A stretch of DNA of 64,000 nt from Paenibacillus glycanilyticus (lineage in GTDB: Bacteria; Bacillota; Bacilli; Paenibacillales; Paenibacillaceae), in NCBI RefSeq assembly GCF_030161375.1, contig NZ_BSSQ01000013.1, positions 62,001 through 126,000 on the forward strand, in the 5' to 3' direction. Positions within the stretch are counted from its first letter, which is position 1. Each line of letters starts with the position of its first letter. The translations under genes and the position numbers were made by a program. The notes under the pieces are model-generated. The model was not told the origin of the DNA, ran no database searches, and saw only the letters and a program-made list of their open reading frames with translations. Positions 25,323 through 34,872 of the stretch are shown here, in pieces.

Positions 25323-25358
25323 GTTAACAAGCCCTGCCGTCGTGCGGGGTTTGTTGAC
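25323..25358 (+). other. Intercistronic stem-loop between binding protein and permease
   Basis: GTTAACAAGCCCTGC pairs with GCGGGGTTTGTTGAC through all 15 positions if G-U pairs are allowed. No T tract follows, so it probably protects or processes the upstream mRNA rather than ending transcription. Confidence 0.55.
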
Positions 25359-25384
25359 TCCAACGATTAGAAAGGAGTGGAACA

Positions 25385-26269
25385 ATGGTCAAAACTTATC
25401 GCTCGTGGGCACCATGGATGGCCATATTGCCGGCTTTACTATTATTTTTCGTGTTCAAAATTTATCCTGCGCTCGGCACGCTCTTTTTCTCCATGACGGA
25501 TTTTAACGGCAACATCGACCATTACAGTTGGGTAGGCCTGAAAAACTACAAAAACGCGCTAACGATCAACTTCGACGACTTGATGAACGCGATTGGCATT
25601 TCGTTTACGTTTGCTTTTTTTACGACGGTTATACAGAACGTTCTTGGCGTGGCCTTAGCCGTGCTCGTCAATTTGAAAATTCGCGGCAAAAACGCCTATC
25701 GCTCGATTTTGTTCATGCCAAACGTGCTTGGGGTTGTCATTATCGGCCTGGTCTGGACGCTGATCTTCGATCCGTATTCGGGGCCGATGAACCAGATCTT
25801 AAGCTTGTTTGGCACCAGCTCAAGCATGCTTGGCGATTCGAAGCTGGCGCTGCCGCTTGTTATATTCGTTCAGGTATGGACGTCGGTTGGTTATGCGATG
25901 GTCTTGTATCTCGCGGGGCTTCAAGGGATCTCGCAGGATATTTACGAAGCGGCCAGCATGGACGGCGCGGTGGGCTGGAAGTCATTCCGCCATATTACGC
26001 TGCCGCTGCTGCAGCCGATTATCGGCGTTAATATTTTGCTTAGCATTATCGGAAGCCTCCGCGTGTTTGACCTGATTATGATTCTGACAAACGGCGGTCC
26101 GGACGATTCGACCATGACGCTTGGCATGTTTGTCTTCAAGACGATCTTTGATTCCAACGGTACGCAAGGTTACGCTTCCGCCCTTGGCATCATTCATTTC
26201 CTTGTGATTGCGGTCGTGGTTGTTATTGTGCAGACCTATATGCGCAGACGGGAGGAGAAGCTCTCATGA
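25385..26269 (+). CDS. Carbohydrate ABC transporter permease, MalF/UgpA type
   Basis: The 294-residue permease has six predicted helices, the first at about 10-32 (MAILPALLLFFVFKIYPAL), and an EAA loop near residue 186 (IYEAASMDGAVGWKSFRHITLPLL region). GAAAGGAGTGG precedes the ATG. It overlaps the following permease gene by four bases, so the two are translated together. No ATPase gene is nearby. Confidence 0.93.
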   Translation: MVKTYRSWAPWMAILPALLLFFVFKIYPALGTLFFSMTDFNGNIDHYSWVGLKNYKNALTINFDDLMNAIGISFTFAFFTTVIQNVLGVALAVLVNLKIRGKNAYRSILFMPNVLGVVIIGLVWTLIFDPYSGPMNQILSLFGTSSSMLGDSKLALPLVIFVQVWTSVGYAMVLYLAGLQGISQDIYEAASMDGAVGWKSFRHITLPLLQPIIGVNILLSIIGSLRVFDLIMILTNGGPDDSTMTLGMFVFKTIFDSNGTQGYASALGIIHFLVIAVVVVIVQTYMRRREEKLS

Positions 26270-27090
26270 AATTAACGGCAAAACTCCCTTATGGGCTTGC
26301 GCACGTCATTCTGATCCTGTTCAGCTTGCTTATGCTGCTGCCGATCTTGATGATCGTCAACATCGCGCTGAAGACCAATACCGAATTTCTGAATTCGCCC
26401 ATGGCGATCGCCAAGTCTTTGAATTTCGATAATTTCAAGGAAGCCTGGAAGCAAGGCGATATGGTCGTCAATTTCAAAAACAGTCTGATCTATACCGCAT
26501 GCTCCACAGTGCTGACTTGCGTCATTGCGGCGCTGGCCGCTTATCCGATCTCCCGCAAGCATGTCCGGGGAACGGGTTTCCTGCTTGGGCTAATCGGCAT
26601 TACGCTGTTTCTGCCCGACGGGATTGTACCGCTTCTGTTCTTCATGAAGTATACCGAACTATTAAATACGTACGGCGGTTACATTCTGCTCAGCTCCGGC
26701 ATCAATATGGCGCTGATGGTGTTCATTCTAGTTGGCTTCGTCAAAAATATCCCGATGGAGCTGGATGAAGCGGCTGCCCTCGACGGATGCGGGTATTTCC
26801 GCTACATCCTGACGATCATTATGCCGCTCCTCAAGCCGGCGATTACAACGGTAGCCATGCTGAAGATTATTAACGTATGGAATGATTTCATCAATCCGTA
26901 CCTGTATTTGACGGACAAGGAGAAACGCCCTCTCACTTCGGGTCTGTACCTGTTTGTCGGCGAATTCTCGACCGATTGGACGATTCTGGCGGCGGGAATT
27001 GTCATTGTCGTGACTCCGCTCGTTCTCGTCTACTTGTTCCTGCAGAAATATATTATTAGCGGCGTTAGCAGCGGAGCTTTGAAGGGGTAA
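26266..27090 (+). CDS. Carbohydrate ABC transporter permease, MalG/UgpE type
   Basis: The 274-residue partner permease has six predicted helices and an EAA loop near residue 165 (MELDEAAALDGCGYFRYI). It ends with the family-typical ISGVSSGALKG. Its start lies inside the end of the first permease gene (ATGA overlap). A catabolic gene follows 52 bases later on the same strand, so import and breakdown are probably co-transcribed. Confidence 0.93.
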   Translation: MKLTAKLPYGLAHVILILFSLLMLLPILMIVNIALKTNTEFLNSPMAIAKSLNFDNFKEAWKQGDMVVNFKNSLIYTACSTVLTCVIAALAAYPISRKHVRGTGFLLGLIGITLFLPDGIVPLLFFMKYTELLNTYGGYILLSSGINMALMVFILVGFVKNIPMELDEAAALDGCGYFRYILTIIMPLLKPAITTVAMLKIINVWNDFINPYLYLTDKEKRPLTSGLYLFVGEFSTDWTILAAGIVIVVTPLVLVYLFLQKYIISGVSSGALKG

Positions 27091-27142
27091 GACGCCCGGG
27101 CGCTGCTAGCACTTTCGTCAGATTAGAAAGCGAGGTTCATCT

Positions 27143-28369
27143 ATGATTCCACAATTCAAATATACGGCGGGTCCCGTGCTCGTCCCTCAGCCCGATTGCG
27201 ATTGGGCTAGCAAAATGGTACTTAATCCCGCTATCGTGCAAGATCCGGACAGCTCGCGGCTGCATATGCTTTTCCGGGCAACCGGCCCTTGGCCGGCGGC
27301 TAGGAAGGAAGGCTGCTATGATCCTTATCCGATTTTCCTCGGTTATGCATACAGCGATGATCTTGGAGAGACCTGGACGGCTGACTTCAGTCGCCCAGCG
27401 CTGATTCCTGCCTTGAAGCAGGCGGAGGACGAAATCTACATTACGAATATTCATGGCGAGCGCGTCCGCAACTATGCGAACGGATGTATCGAGGACCCGC
27501 GCATCTTCCCGATTGACGGCGAGCTGTATGTGTCCGTTGCTTGCCGGATGTTCCCGCCGGGGCCTTATTGGATGCTGGATCAGGATCCGCCGATCGAGAC
27601 GCGGTACGATTATATTCCTTCCTGGGTGCATGAGCAGGATACGCCGTTTCACGAGACGGCTCGCACGAACAATACGGTAACGGTACTGTTCAAGCTGGAT
27701 CTGGACAAGCTGAAAGCCGGTCAATACGAGGAAGCTTTCGCCTACGTGTGTCCGCTTACGGACGGTAGCCGGAGCGATAACCGCGACGTGTTCCCGTTCC
27801 CGCACCGGATGCTGATAGACGGCAAACAGCAATATGTGATACTGCACCGTCCGATGACCCCGGGAGCATTCCCGGCTGGAGACACCGTATCGACGCCTTC
27901 GATTTATATCGCGGCTGCAGAGCGGCTTGAGGATTTGGCTTCGGCAGATGCGGTTCACCAGTTGATGGCGACAAGCGTGCTGGATTGGGAAGCGAACCGG
28001 ATCGGGGCAAGCTGGCCGCCGATTGCGATTAATGAGAACGAGTGGCTGATTTCTTATCATGGCAAAAAGGATGCCGAGTTTGGATATACGCAGTCGTTTA
28101 TGATCGCGCGTAATGTTGCAGGTTCTTTCCCCGAGATCATTCACCGCTGCCCGGACCGCCTTATGTATGCGCAGCAGGAATGGGAACTTCCGACGGATTA
28201 TCCGACGCCTTGTTTGTTTACGACGGCAGGAATCGTCGTAGGCGAGGAGCTCATAATGGCTTATGGCGCTGCGGATCAGAAGGTTGGGGTTTCATGGGTA
28301 AATCTTGACGAGCTAATCAACCATGTCAAATGTTTCGATGCAGAGGGAGGACGGCTTGTCCATGTATAA
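27143..28369 (+). CDS. GH130-like five-bladed propeller glycosidase/phosphorylase
   Basis: The 408-residue cytoplasmic protein shows motifs of the GH43/GH130-like propellers: NPAI (28-31), FLGYAYSDDLGETW and NGCIEDPRIF (about 112-121), where GH130 enzymes keep the conserved acidic residue. GH130 members are mannoside phosphorylases or related enzymes. The substrate here is unknown. It follows the importer and overlaps the FAD oxidoreductase by eight bases. A direct role in processing the imported oligosaccharide is likely. Confidence 0.75.
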   Translation: MIPQFKYTAGPVLVPQPDCDWASKMVLNPAIVQDPDSSRLHMLFRATGPWPAARKEGCYDPYPIFLGYAYSDDLGETWTADFSRPALIPALKQAEDEIYITNIHGERVRNYANGCIEDPRIFPIDGELYVSVACRMFPPGPYWMLDQDPPIETRYDYIPSWVHEQDTPFHETARTNNTVTVLFKLDLDKLKAGQYEEAFAYVCPLTDGSRSDNRDVFPFPHRMLIDGKQQYVILHRPMTPGAFPAGDTVSTPSIYIAAAERLEDLASADAVHQLMATSVLDWEANRIGASWPPIAINENEWLISYHGKKDAEFGYTQSFMIARNVAGSFPEIIHRCPDRLMYAQQEWELPTDYPTPCLFTTAGIVVGEELIMAYGAADQKVGVSWVNLDELINHVKCFDAEGGRLVHV

Positions 28370-29921
28370 CATTATCGTTTATGGCGCTACAAGCGGCGGC
28401 GTTGCGGCCGCCGTGCAAGCCGCACGTCTTGGCCGTAAAGTACTCTTGATTGCCAATACGTCTCATATCGGCGGGATGACCAGTTCCGGACTAGGGGCGA
28501 CGGACATTAACAACCGCAAAGGCATTGGCGGCATCGCCCGCGAATTTTACCGAAATATTTACCGCCATTATGCGGATGCGTCCAATTGGACCAGACAATC
28601 GCCGGAAGCTTATGATGAATTGCTAGGCACGCGGTTCTGGCTCGGCCGAGACGAGGAACTGAAGATCCGCTGGATGTTCGAGCCGAAGGTAGCAAGCGAA
28701 ACCTATGAAAATATGCTGCTCGAAGCGGGCGTAGAGGTTGTGCGGAATGAACGGCTTGCGTTAGAGGATGCCGTTGTGAAGAAGGACGGCAGGATCATCA
28801 GCATTAAGATGGAGAGCGGCAAGGTATACGAGGCGGAGCTCTTTATCGATACCGGTTATGAAGGCGATCTGATGGCGCTTGCCGGCATCACTTATGTAAC
28901 GGGCCGTGAAGCGAATTCGAAGTATGGCGAGTTGACGAACGGGGTCTTCGATAATGGTCCGCTGGAGGGTGGAGGCGTTAGCGCTTACCAGGTGAACAAT
29001 GACCCGGCCAGCGGCCTTCTTCCTTACGTGCTTCCGGAATGTCCGGGCGAAAAAGGCGAATCGGATCACCGCGTGCAGGCGTATTGCTACCGCTTCACGC
29101 TTAGCTCGGACCCGGACAATCAATTGCCGATTGAGAAGCCGGCAGACTATAATCCGTTGATTCACGAGCTTCTTGCCCGCAGGTTTGAAGCCAATCCGAA
29201 GCTGACGCTGGACGATATACTGACGCTTACCCCGATTCCGAACCGGAAGACGGATACGAACCATGTGGATTTTGTCGGCGCGAGCTATTCGTATGCGGAT
29301 GGCGATTACGAGACGCGAGAACGGACCGAAGCGGAGCACCGCGCCTTCACTCTCGGCACCTTGTGGTTCCTGGCCAATGACGAGCGCGTACCGCAGCAGG
29401 TGCGCGAGGATATGAACAAGTGGGGGCTAGCGGCCGATGAATTCACGGACAATGGCGGCTTCCCGGTCCAGATTTACGTTCGGGAAGGGCGCCGGATGGT
29501 TAGCGATTACGTCATGACGGAGCTGTCCGTGAAGCAGCGTTCCGCGCCGGAATCGGTTGGACTTGGCACCTATTATTTCGACTCCCATTACGTCTCCCAT
29601 TACGCGAAGGACGGTCAGGTTCATCTGGAGGGGACCTTCTGGGAAGACGACGAGCTGCTCTATCCGGTCAGCTACCAGTCGATTCGCCCGAAGCGCGAGG
29701 AATGTTCGAACCTGCTGCTGCCGGTTACGTTGTCATCCTCGCATGCCGCTTACGGATCCATTCGGATGGAGCCGGTGTACATGGTGCTTGGCCAATCGGC
29801 GGCCATTGCCGCATCCTTATGTCTGGAGCTTGGCGTAGCCGTTCAAGATCTTCCCTACGGTGTACTGCGGGAGAAGCTGCTTGAGGCCGGTCAAATTCTG
29901 GACGCAGAACCGTTATTGTAA
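28362..29921 (+). CDS. FAD-dependent oxidoreductase, FAD_oxidored family
   Basis: Start at ATG 28362 (519 residues) places the dinucleotide-binding motif GATSGGVAAAVQAARLG at 8-24; an upstream in-frame ATG at 28323 would add 13 unlikely residues. GGMTSSGLGATD (37-48) and the long middle region with GREANSKYG fit the PF12831-type family, often annotated as xanthan-lyase-like. It is translationally coupled to the GH130-like gene. It probably oxidises a sugar moiety before cleavage. Confidence 0.88.
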   Translation: MYNIIVYGATSGGVAAAVQAARLGRKVLLIANTSHIGGMTSSGLGATDINNRKGIGGIAREFYRNIYRHYADASNWTRQSPEAYDELLGTRFWLGRDEELKIRWMFEPKVASETYENMLLEAGVEVVRNERLALEDAVVKKDGRIISIKMESGKVYEAELFIDTGYEGDLMALAGITYVTGREANSKYGELTNGVFDNGPLEGGGVSAYQVNNDPASGLLPYVLPECPGEKGESDHRVQAYCYRFTLSSDPDNQLPIEKPADYNPLIHELLARRFEANPKLTLDDILTLTPIPNRKTDTNHVDFVGASYSYADGDYETRERTEAEHRAFTLGTLWFLANDERVPQQVREDMNKWGLAADEFTDNGGFPVQIYVREGRRMVSDYVMTELSVKQRSAPESVGLGTYYFDSHYVSHYAKDGQVHLEGTFWEDDELLYPVSYQSIRPKREECSNLLLPVTLSSSHAAYGSIRMEPVYMVLGQSAAIAASLCLELGVAVQDLPYGVLREKLLEAGQILDAEPLL

Positions 29922-29930
29922 ACCATCCAT

Positions 29931-29960
29931 GCAGGGGGAAATATTCCTCCTGCCATTTTT
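29931..29960 (+). terminator. Weak terminator after the FAD oxidoreductase gene
   Basis: GCAGGGGGAA pairs with TTCCTCCTGC (one G-U) and is followed by CATTTTT. Confidence 0.55.
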
Positions 29961-29989
29961 GGACTGTAAATTGAAGAGGAGGTTCTTTG

Positions 29990-32536
29990 ATGAAAAGGAA
30001 TTTTGTAAGCGGTTACGTTCGTCGCGTGAGCAGGATTGCAGTCGTTGTGTTAGCTTTATGCCTTATCGTGTCTTCCTTCCCGGGCCTAGCCAAAGTGAAA
30101 GCCGCCGCTACTCCTATTACGGTGTACGCAACGGATGCGCTGCCGCAGACGTTCTACGGGTATGGCGCCCAGTTTGACCCTTATATCGGCTCGGACCGAG
30201 TCATCGATCCGCTTACGACGGCCCAGTGGAACACGGTCTTGTCCCGAGCGGATTAAATGCGGATGGGCTTCGCCCGCGTCGCGACCGCTCCGAATGCTTT
30301 TTCCCCGACGCTGACGGTTGGGCAATACGACTGGAATACGCCGGAGATGCAGCAGCTGTACAAAATCCTCGATCAGCTCAAGTCTGACGGCACAACCGTT
30401 CTGTTATCGACTTGGAGAATGGACTACGCGGGGGACGATCTGACGAAAAACGCTTCGGAAACCTATGCCGATCTGGTTGTTGATGCTTTGGATTATCTCA
30501 TTAATACAAAAGGCTACACCAACATTAAGTTCTACCAGCATACCAATGAACCAAAGTCGAACAAAATCACTTGGGCCGGTTACAAACAGGCAATGATTTG
30601 GCTGAAGAGCAAGCTGGCGGCGAAGGGACTCCCGGTTAGCGTCATGGCAACGGGCAACCAGATTAATACCGGCTTGTACGCGGCTTCCAATCAGCTTGAG
30701 CTGGCGCCTTACATCGGCGCTTACGATATTCACTACTATCCTTCGCAATCTTCCATTGCGAGCGCAAGCAATACGGAAGTTATGAAGCGGCTCAGCGACT
30801 TGTCGAGCGCGCCGAAACCTTTGTTTATTACGGAAGGCGGCACCTTGGACGGCCAAACTTCCAGCGACGATCAGCCAAACGTCGTAAATTCCTCTTACGC
30901 GCTGCATCAGGCGGATACGGCGATGCAGGCAGTGCTGCAAGGAGCTGGCGGCGTAAGCCTATGGGAGCTGGACGATGCCCAGCATGACCGGTTATGGGGA
31001 ATGTGGGATATTTTTAACGATCCGACTCCAAGACCTTGGTTCTATACGTATTCGCTGCTTAGCCGTTATGTCGCAGGCGGCTCTACGATTTACAAAGCAG
31101 CTGGCGCGTACGATAGCCAGGTTAGAATGCTGGTAGCGCGGAAATCGGCGGGAGCCTCCGGCAGTCATTGGACTATTGCGGCGGTGAATCGGGGCACGGC
31201 TGAGCGACAAGTTAATGTGACTATTCCCGGCGTGAATCAGGCTACTTGGGATGTGTACAAGTATACGGATAGCTATCATCCGACGGATGCTAATGCCTTG
31301 CCGGTGAAAGAATCGGTCGTATCGAATGCCAATATGAGCACCTCCGGCGTCAACATTACCGTTCCTGCGGGCGGCTTTGTGCTTCTGACAACCTATGACC
31401 AGTCGCCTGTAACCGGTACGCCGGTTAACGGTCAATCGCTGCCTGTGCTGGATGACTTTAATGGCGGAACTACCGGAGCAGCGCCGGAAGGCTGGCAGAC
31501 AGCAGGGACGGCGGTGACGGTGCAGGACGTACCAAGCGCAACGAACAAAAGCATGAGAGTATCGGACAATTCGACTTCGGCGGAAGTCAGCGCTTCCCAT
31601 GCTTTTCCGTTGCAGGGCGGCCAGCTCGTAGAGGAATTCGACATCAAGCTGGATCAGACGAATCAGCGTGTCCGCGCAGGGTATTTGAATAATGGAACGG
31701 TGCCGGTAGCGGTTGTTTATTTCGAGAATGACGGACAACTTCGTTATTACAACGGCAACAACAGTGCGGTTATTATGCCGTACAGCGCGAACACCTGGTA
31801 CCATATCAAACTCGCAGCCAATCCCGCGACTAACAAGTTTGACGTTTATGTAGACGATATGACGACTCCCGCCGTTAGCCAGGCTTCCTTCAAGGTAAGC
31901 GCGACAAGCTTGGACAGCGCGTTGTTCGGTACATCCGATACCGGAACGGGAGCGTTTAACGTCGATAATGTTAAGCTGTATAAACAAGTCGTGAGCGATA
32001 ATTTTAACCTGGAAACGACGGGGGCTTCACCTTCCAAATGGACGGTTGCGGGCAGTGGCGTAACCGTTGAGAACACGCCTTCGGCATCGGACAAAAGCTT
32101 GCGGGTAAACGACGGCTCGGCTACGGCGGAGGTGAAAGTTACTACAAGCTTCGGCGCGCAAAGCAGCCGGATCGTGGAGGAGTTTGATATAAAGGTGGAT
32201 CAAACGAACCAGCGAGTGCAAGCCGGTTACCTGTATAGCGGCACGACACCGGTAGCGGTTGTCTATTTCGACTCCGACGGCAAGCTTCGCTATTATAATG
32301 GCTCCAACAGTGCGGTTATCCTGACGTATAGCGCCAATACGTGGTATCACATCAAGATTGCCGCCGACCCTGCGACAAACAAGTTTGATGTGTACGTCAA
32401 CGATATGAATACGCCGGCTGTAAGCCAGGCCGTGTTCAAATCGGCGGCTAGCAGCTTGGATAGCGTTATGTTTGGTTCCCCGGATACCAGTACGGCAAAA
32501 TTTAATGTCGATAATATTATGGTAGCCATTCGTTAA
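29990..32536 (+). pseudogene. Secreted clan GH-A-like glycosidase with two C-terminal modules, split by in-frame TAA
   Basis: The reading frame from ATG 29990 (after AAGAGGAGG) encodes a signal peptide (cut near residue 38) and the first barrel strand, then meets TAA at 30254-30256. The same frame resumes at once with ATG 30257 and runs 759 residues. The joined 848-codon frame is otherwise intact. Acid/base candidate TNEP and nucleophile candidate FITEGG (about Glu187 and Glu281 of the joined frame) mark a GH39/GH5-like barrel. Two near-identical modules of about 180 residues follow (QTNQRVRAGYL / QTNQRVQAGYL, NTWYHIKLAA / NTWYHIKIAA). The downstream part alone would lack a signal peptide. 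It is either a recent nonsense mutation, readthrough or a sequence error. Confidence 0.75.
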
Positions 32537-32542
32537 TGAACT

Positions 32543-32572
32543 CGGCCGTCCCTTGCGGGGCGGTCGTTTTAC
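32543..32572 (+). terminator. Terminator after the split glycosidase gene
   Basis: GGCCGTCCC pairs with GGGGCGGTC around TTGC and is followed by GTTTT. Confidence 0.7.
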
Positions 32573-32631
32573 TATTTTCCAGCGTATGGTAAAATCAAAA
32601 GCAGAAAAGATTCGTCTTAAGGAGGTCCAAG

Positions 32632-33564
32632 ATGAAGAGCGGTATGTGGATTGGAGGACTAGCAGGCTTACTCATACTGGCCGGATGCGGGGACAAGGCT
32701 GCAAATGAGCCATCGCCAACACCGGTTGTTAGTGAGCAAGCGGAAGCAACGCCGGTTGTAACGGAAACGCCGGAGGAACAGCCATCCGCAACGGATCAGG
32801 GAGTGAATCAGGTAACGTTTAGCCAACTGGACAACGTGTTTGGTTTCGCGAATGAGGCGGGCGATCAGCTGATTACCATACCTAATGAAAACGGAGAGGC
32901 ATTGGACAATCCTGAGCAGTTTAACTCGGCAATAGGAAATGACAGTGAACAGGTGGAGATCGAGTTTGTTCGCCATCAGGAAGCCGATGAACAAGATACA
33001 AACAGGCAGACGGCGGGTAATTTCACTCATATGGCCGGTTACTTGTATAAGGTGAAGTCCGGGAAACTCCTTTCTAACAAATCCTATCTATTGGCGCGTG
33101 AAGGCGTCGTTAGCAAAGAGTCATTGGTTGGACTAACGGGCAGCCGCCAGGCTGATGGTCAATATTTGTCTGCGGATGCAAATACAATAACCCAGGTCGA
33201 AGCGTTAAAGAATCGAAAGGTGACAAAAAGCAGCCTGTTGGCGGAATCGCCTGAGGCCAAGATCGCTTTGTTTGTATTTGAGCGCGATGGCGACGATATG
33301 CTGGCAAGCATCGCGTATATTAGCGGCGATCAAGTGCTGTTTAAGGATTTTCCGGCGACCTATAACGAATCCGGTACTTGGAGAGTGGATGGCGGAGACG
33401 ATCCGGGGCTGTTCGAAGTATCGTTCCTTGCGCATTCGGATGAAGGCTTGCTGCTAGGAATCGCATGGGCAGGCGCCGAAGGCGAGAATCTGTATGTCCT
33501 GCAAGAAAAGGACGGCGCTCTTCAAGATACGGACTTGACCGGCGGGAGATATTGGTCTCCTTAA
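32632..33564 (+). CDS. Lipoprotein of unknown function
   Basis: The 310-residue protein has a lipoprotein signal with lipobox LAGC (Cys19) and a Pro/Thr/Glu-rich linker (about 24-60) typical of surface lipoproteins. The remaining 250 residues form a globular domain I do not recognise (FANEAGDQLITIPNENG, FERDGDDMLASIAYISGDQ). AAGGAGG precedes the ATG. The next gene follows 33 bases later and may share its transcript. Confidence 0.8.
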   Translation: MKSGMWIGGLAGLLILAGCGDKAANEPSPTPVVSEQAEATPVVTETPEEQPSATDQGVNQVTFSQLDNVFGFANEAGDQLITIPNENGEALDNPEQFNSAIGNDSEQVEIEFVRHQEADEQDTNRQTAGNFTHMAGYLYKVKSGKLLSNKSYLLAREGVVSKESLVGLTGSRQADGQYLSADANTITQVEALKNRKVTKSSLLAESPEAKIALFVFERDGDDMLASIAYISGDQVLFKDFPATYNESGTWRVDGGDDPGLFEVSFLAHSDEGLLLGIAWAGAEGENLYVLQEKDGALQDTDLTGGRYWSP

Positions 33565-33597
33565 GAGCTAACAAATTAGATGAAGGGAGAAACCAAA

Positions 33598-34062
33598 TTG
33601 ATTGTACATGCTATCAAAAATCCCTCTGGTAGAAGTATTATCGGTTGTATGATTATCTTAAGCTTAAACTCGATTTTTCAGATCATTAATCAGTTTAATA
33701 ATCCCATTCATCCCGTTAATAATTTCTTTCTCTCATTTAGCAGTTTGATGCTCCTTGTCTACGTTTCGGTTATATTCATAGCGATATTTAGAGCTCGCAA
33801 GAAACCAACCGAGCTTTATTTGCACGATGAGCGCATCCAATTAAACGGGCTGTCCGTAGATGCGAAGGATATCAAAGTGATGATGATTATGGGCTACTTC
33901 AGACCCGTAATAGGGATTAAACCGCATGGCAAAAAGATTGTTCCGTTAAAAATGTGTTTTAAATTTCCGGAGGATGAAGATAAGGGGATCGCGGATTTAA
34001 CCAAATGGGCGGAGACAAACAAGGTGAAGCTGGTTAAAAGGGATTTTATAAGATGGATCTAA
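33598..34062 (+). CDS. Two-helix membrane protein of unknown function
   Basis: I start at TTG 33598 because GAAGGGAG lies eight bases before it; ATG 33580 has no ribosome site. The 154-residue product has two membrane helices at about 14-35 and 45-68, followed by a basic turn FRARKKP and a cytoplasmic domain of about 85 residues with a PH- or YcxB-like pattern (ELYLHDERIQLNGLSVDAKD). The function is unknown. Confidence 0.7.
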   Translation: MIVHAIKNPSGRSIIGCMIILSLNSIFQIINQFNNPIHPVNNFFLSFSSLMLLVYVSVIFIAIFRARKKPTELYLHDERIQLNGLSVDAKDIKVMMIMGYFRPVIGIKPHGKKIVPLKMCFKFPEDEDKGIADLTKWAETNKVKLVKRDFIRWI

Positions 34063-34087
34063 AAGATTAGACTAGCCGCTTCTCTAA

Positions 34088-34216
34088 TTAGAAGCATCCG
34101 ATTAAATTCACGACATAATTCAGCCCAACCATCAGGACGAAAAACGAACCCATCCAGAGGATCGCCGCCGCTAACAATGTGAATCCAATCCATTTCGTAA
34201 GGCTGATTTGCTTCAT
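34088..34216 (-). CDS. Single-span membrane microprotein
   Basis: ATG 34216 follows AGGAGGTG at ideal spacing and encodes 42 residues: a short basic start (MKQISLTKW) and a long hydrophobic stretch from about 10 to 38. A longer frame upstream has no ribosome site. Function is unknown. The excellent ribosome site is the main evidence that it is real. Confidence 0.6.
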   Translation of the reverse strand: MKQISLTKWIGFTLLAAAILWMGSFFVLMVGLNYVVNLIGCF

Positions 34217-34264
34217 ATTCGCACCTCCTAATTTTTGTATAAGGATACCATATATCATGACGCG

Positions 34265-34301
34265 AAAAAATGGCTGCCCGCTAACGGGCAACCATTTTTT
34301 T
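34265..34301 (-). terminator. Terminator of the SRPBCC gene
   Basis: On the minus strand, ATGGTTGCCCG pairs with CGGGCAGCCAT around TTAG and is followed by TTTTTT. A-runs on the other side make it potentially bidirectional. Confidence 0.8.
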
Positions 34302-34305
34302 GCTG

Positions 34306-34755
34306 TTACCAGCCGAAGTCGAGCGTTTTTCCCGTTTCCGTATACGTCTTAATGTTGCTGAGCATCATCCACCAGTGATCTTTCGAGTTTGCGAAGGAAG
34401 GATGATCCGGTGTCCATTGATCATTGACCAAAGTCAGCTTAGTGCATTGGCCAACTGTCTCCATGGTGAAGGTTACGCGAGTTTCGAGCTCCGCATGATT
34501 CTCCCTGTAGGATGGCCCGGGATGTTCCAGATAGCTGAGCGTTTTGCCGGGGACGGCTTCCAGAATCGTTCCGTATACATGAACCGTATTGTCTCCGTCG
34601 GCTCCTGGACCCACATATTCGAAGGCTGCACCAGGCTCCAAAGTAGAATGCAGCACAGTGCCGAAAAACGTGCTCCGAGTCCCTTCCGGGCTGACGATCG
34701 TGTGCCATACTTGCTCCGGTGCGGCATTGATATAAAATTCGTATCTCAATTCCAT
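34306..34755 (-). CDS. SRPBCC / AHSA1 family protein
   Basis: The 149-residue protein has the helix-grip fold pattern of the AHSA1 (activator of Hsp90-like) branch: N-terminal YEFYINAAPEQVWHTIVSPEG, middle strands LEPGAAFEYVGP and ETRVTFTMETVGQCTKLTLV, and a long C-terminal helix HWWMMLSNIKTYTETG. Such proteins bind small hydrophobic ligands, and many have no known substrate. It is divergent from an AraC-type regulator, a pairing that suggests regulation by it. Confidence 0.88.
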   Translation of the reverse strand: MELRYEFYINAAPEQVWHTIVSPEGTRSTFFGTVLHSTLEPGAAFEYVGPGADGDNTVHVYGTILEAVPGKTLSYLEHPGPSYRENHAELETRVTFTMETVGQCTKLTLVNDQWTPDHPSFANSKDHWWMMLSNIKTYTETGKTLDFGW

Positions 34756-34872
34756 GTTTGCTTGTCCTCCTCATTTATGGTTCGGGTTTTCACGTCTATC
34801 TGTGATAAACTCATTATAAAACGAGCATTTTGCTAAGTATTGTAAAAACGCGACAAGAACAGGAGGGACAGG

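Noticed and set aside
27137..28144. 335-codon minus-strand open frame opposite the GH130-like gene
   Set aside because: It lies wholly inside a well-supported gene, with no ribosome site or domain.
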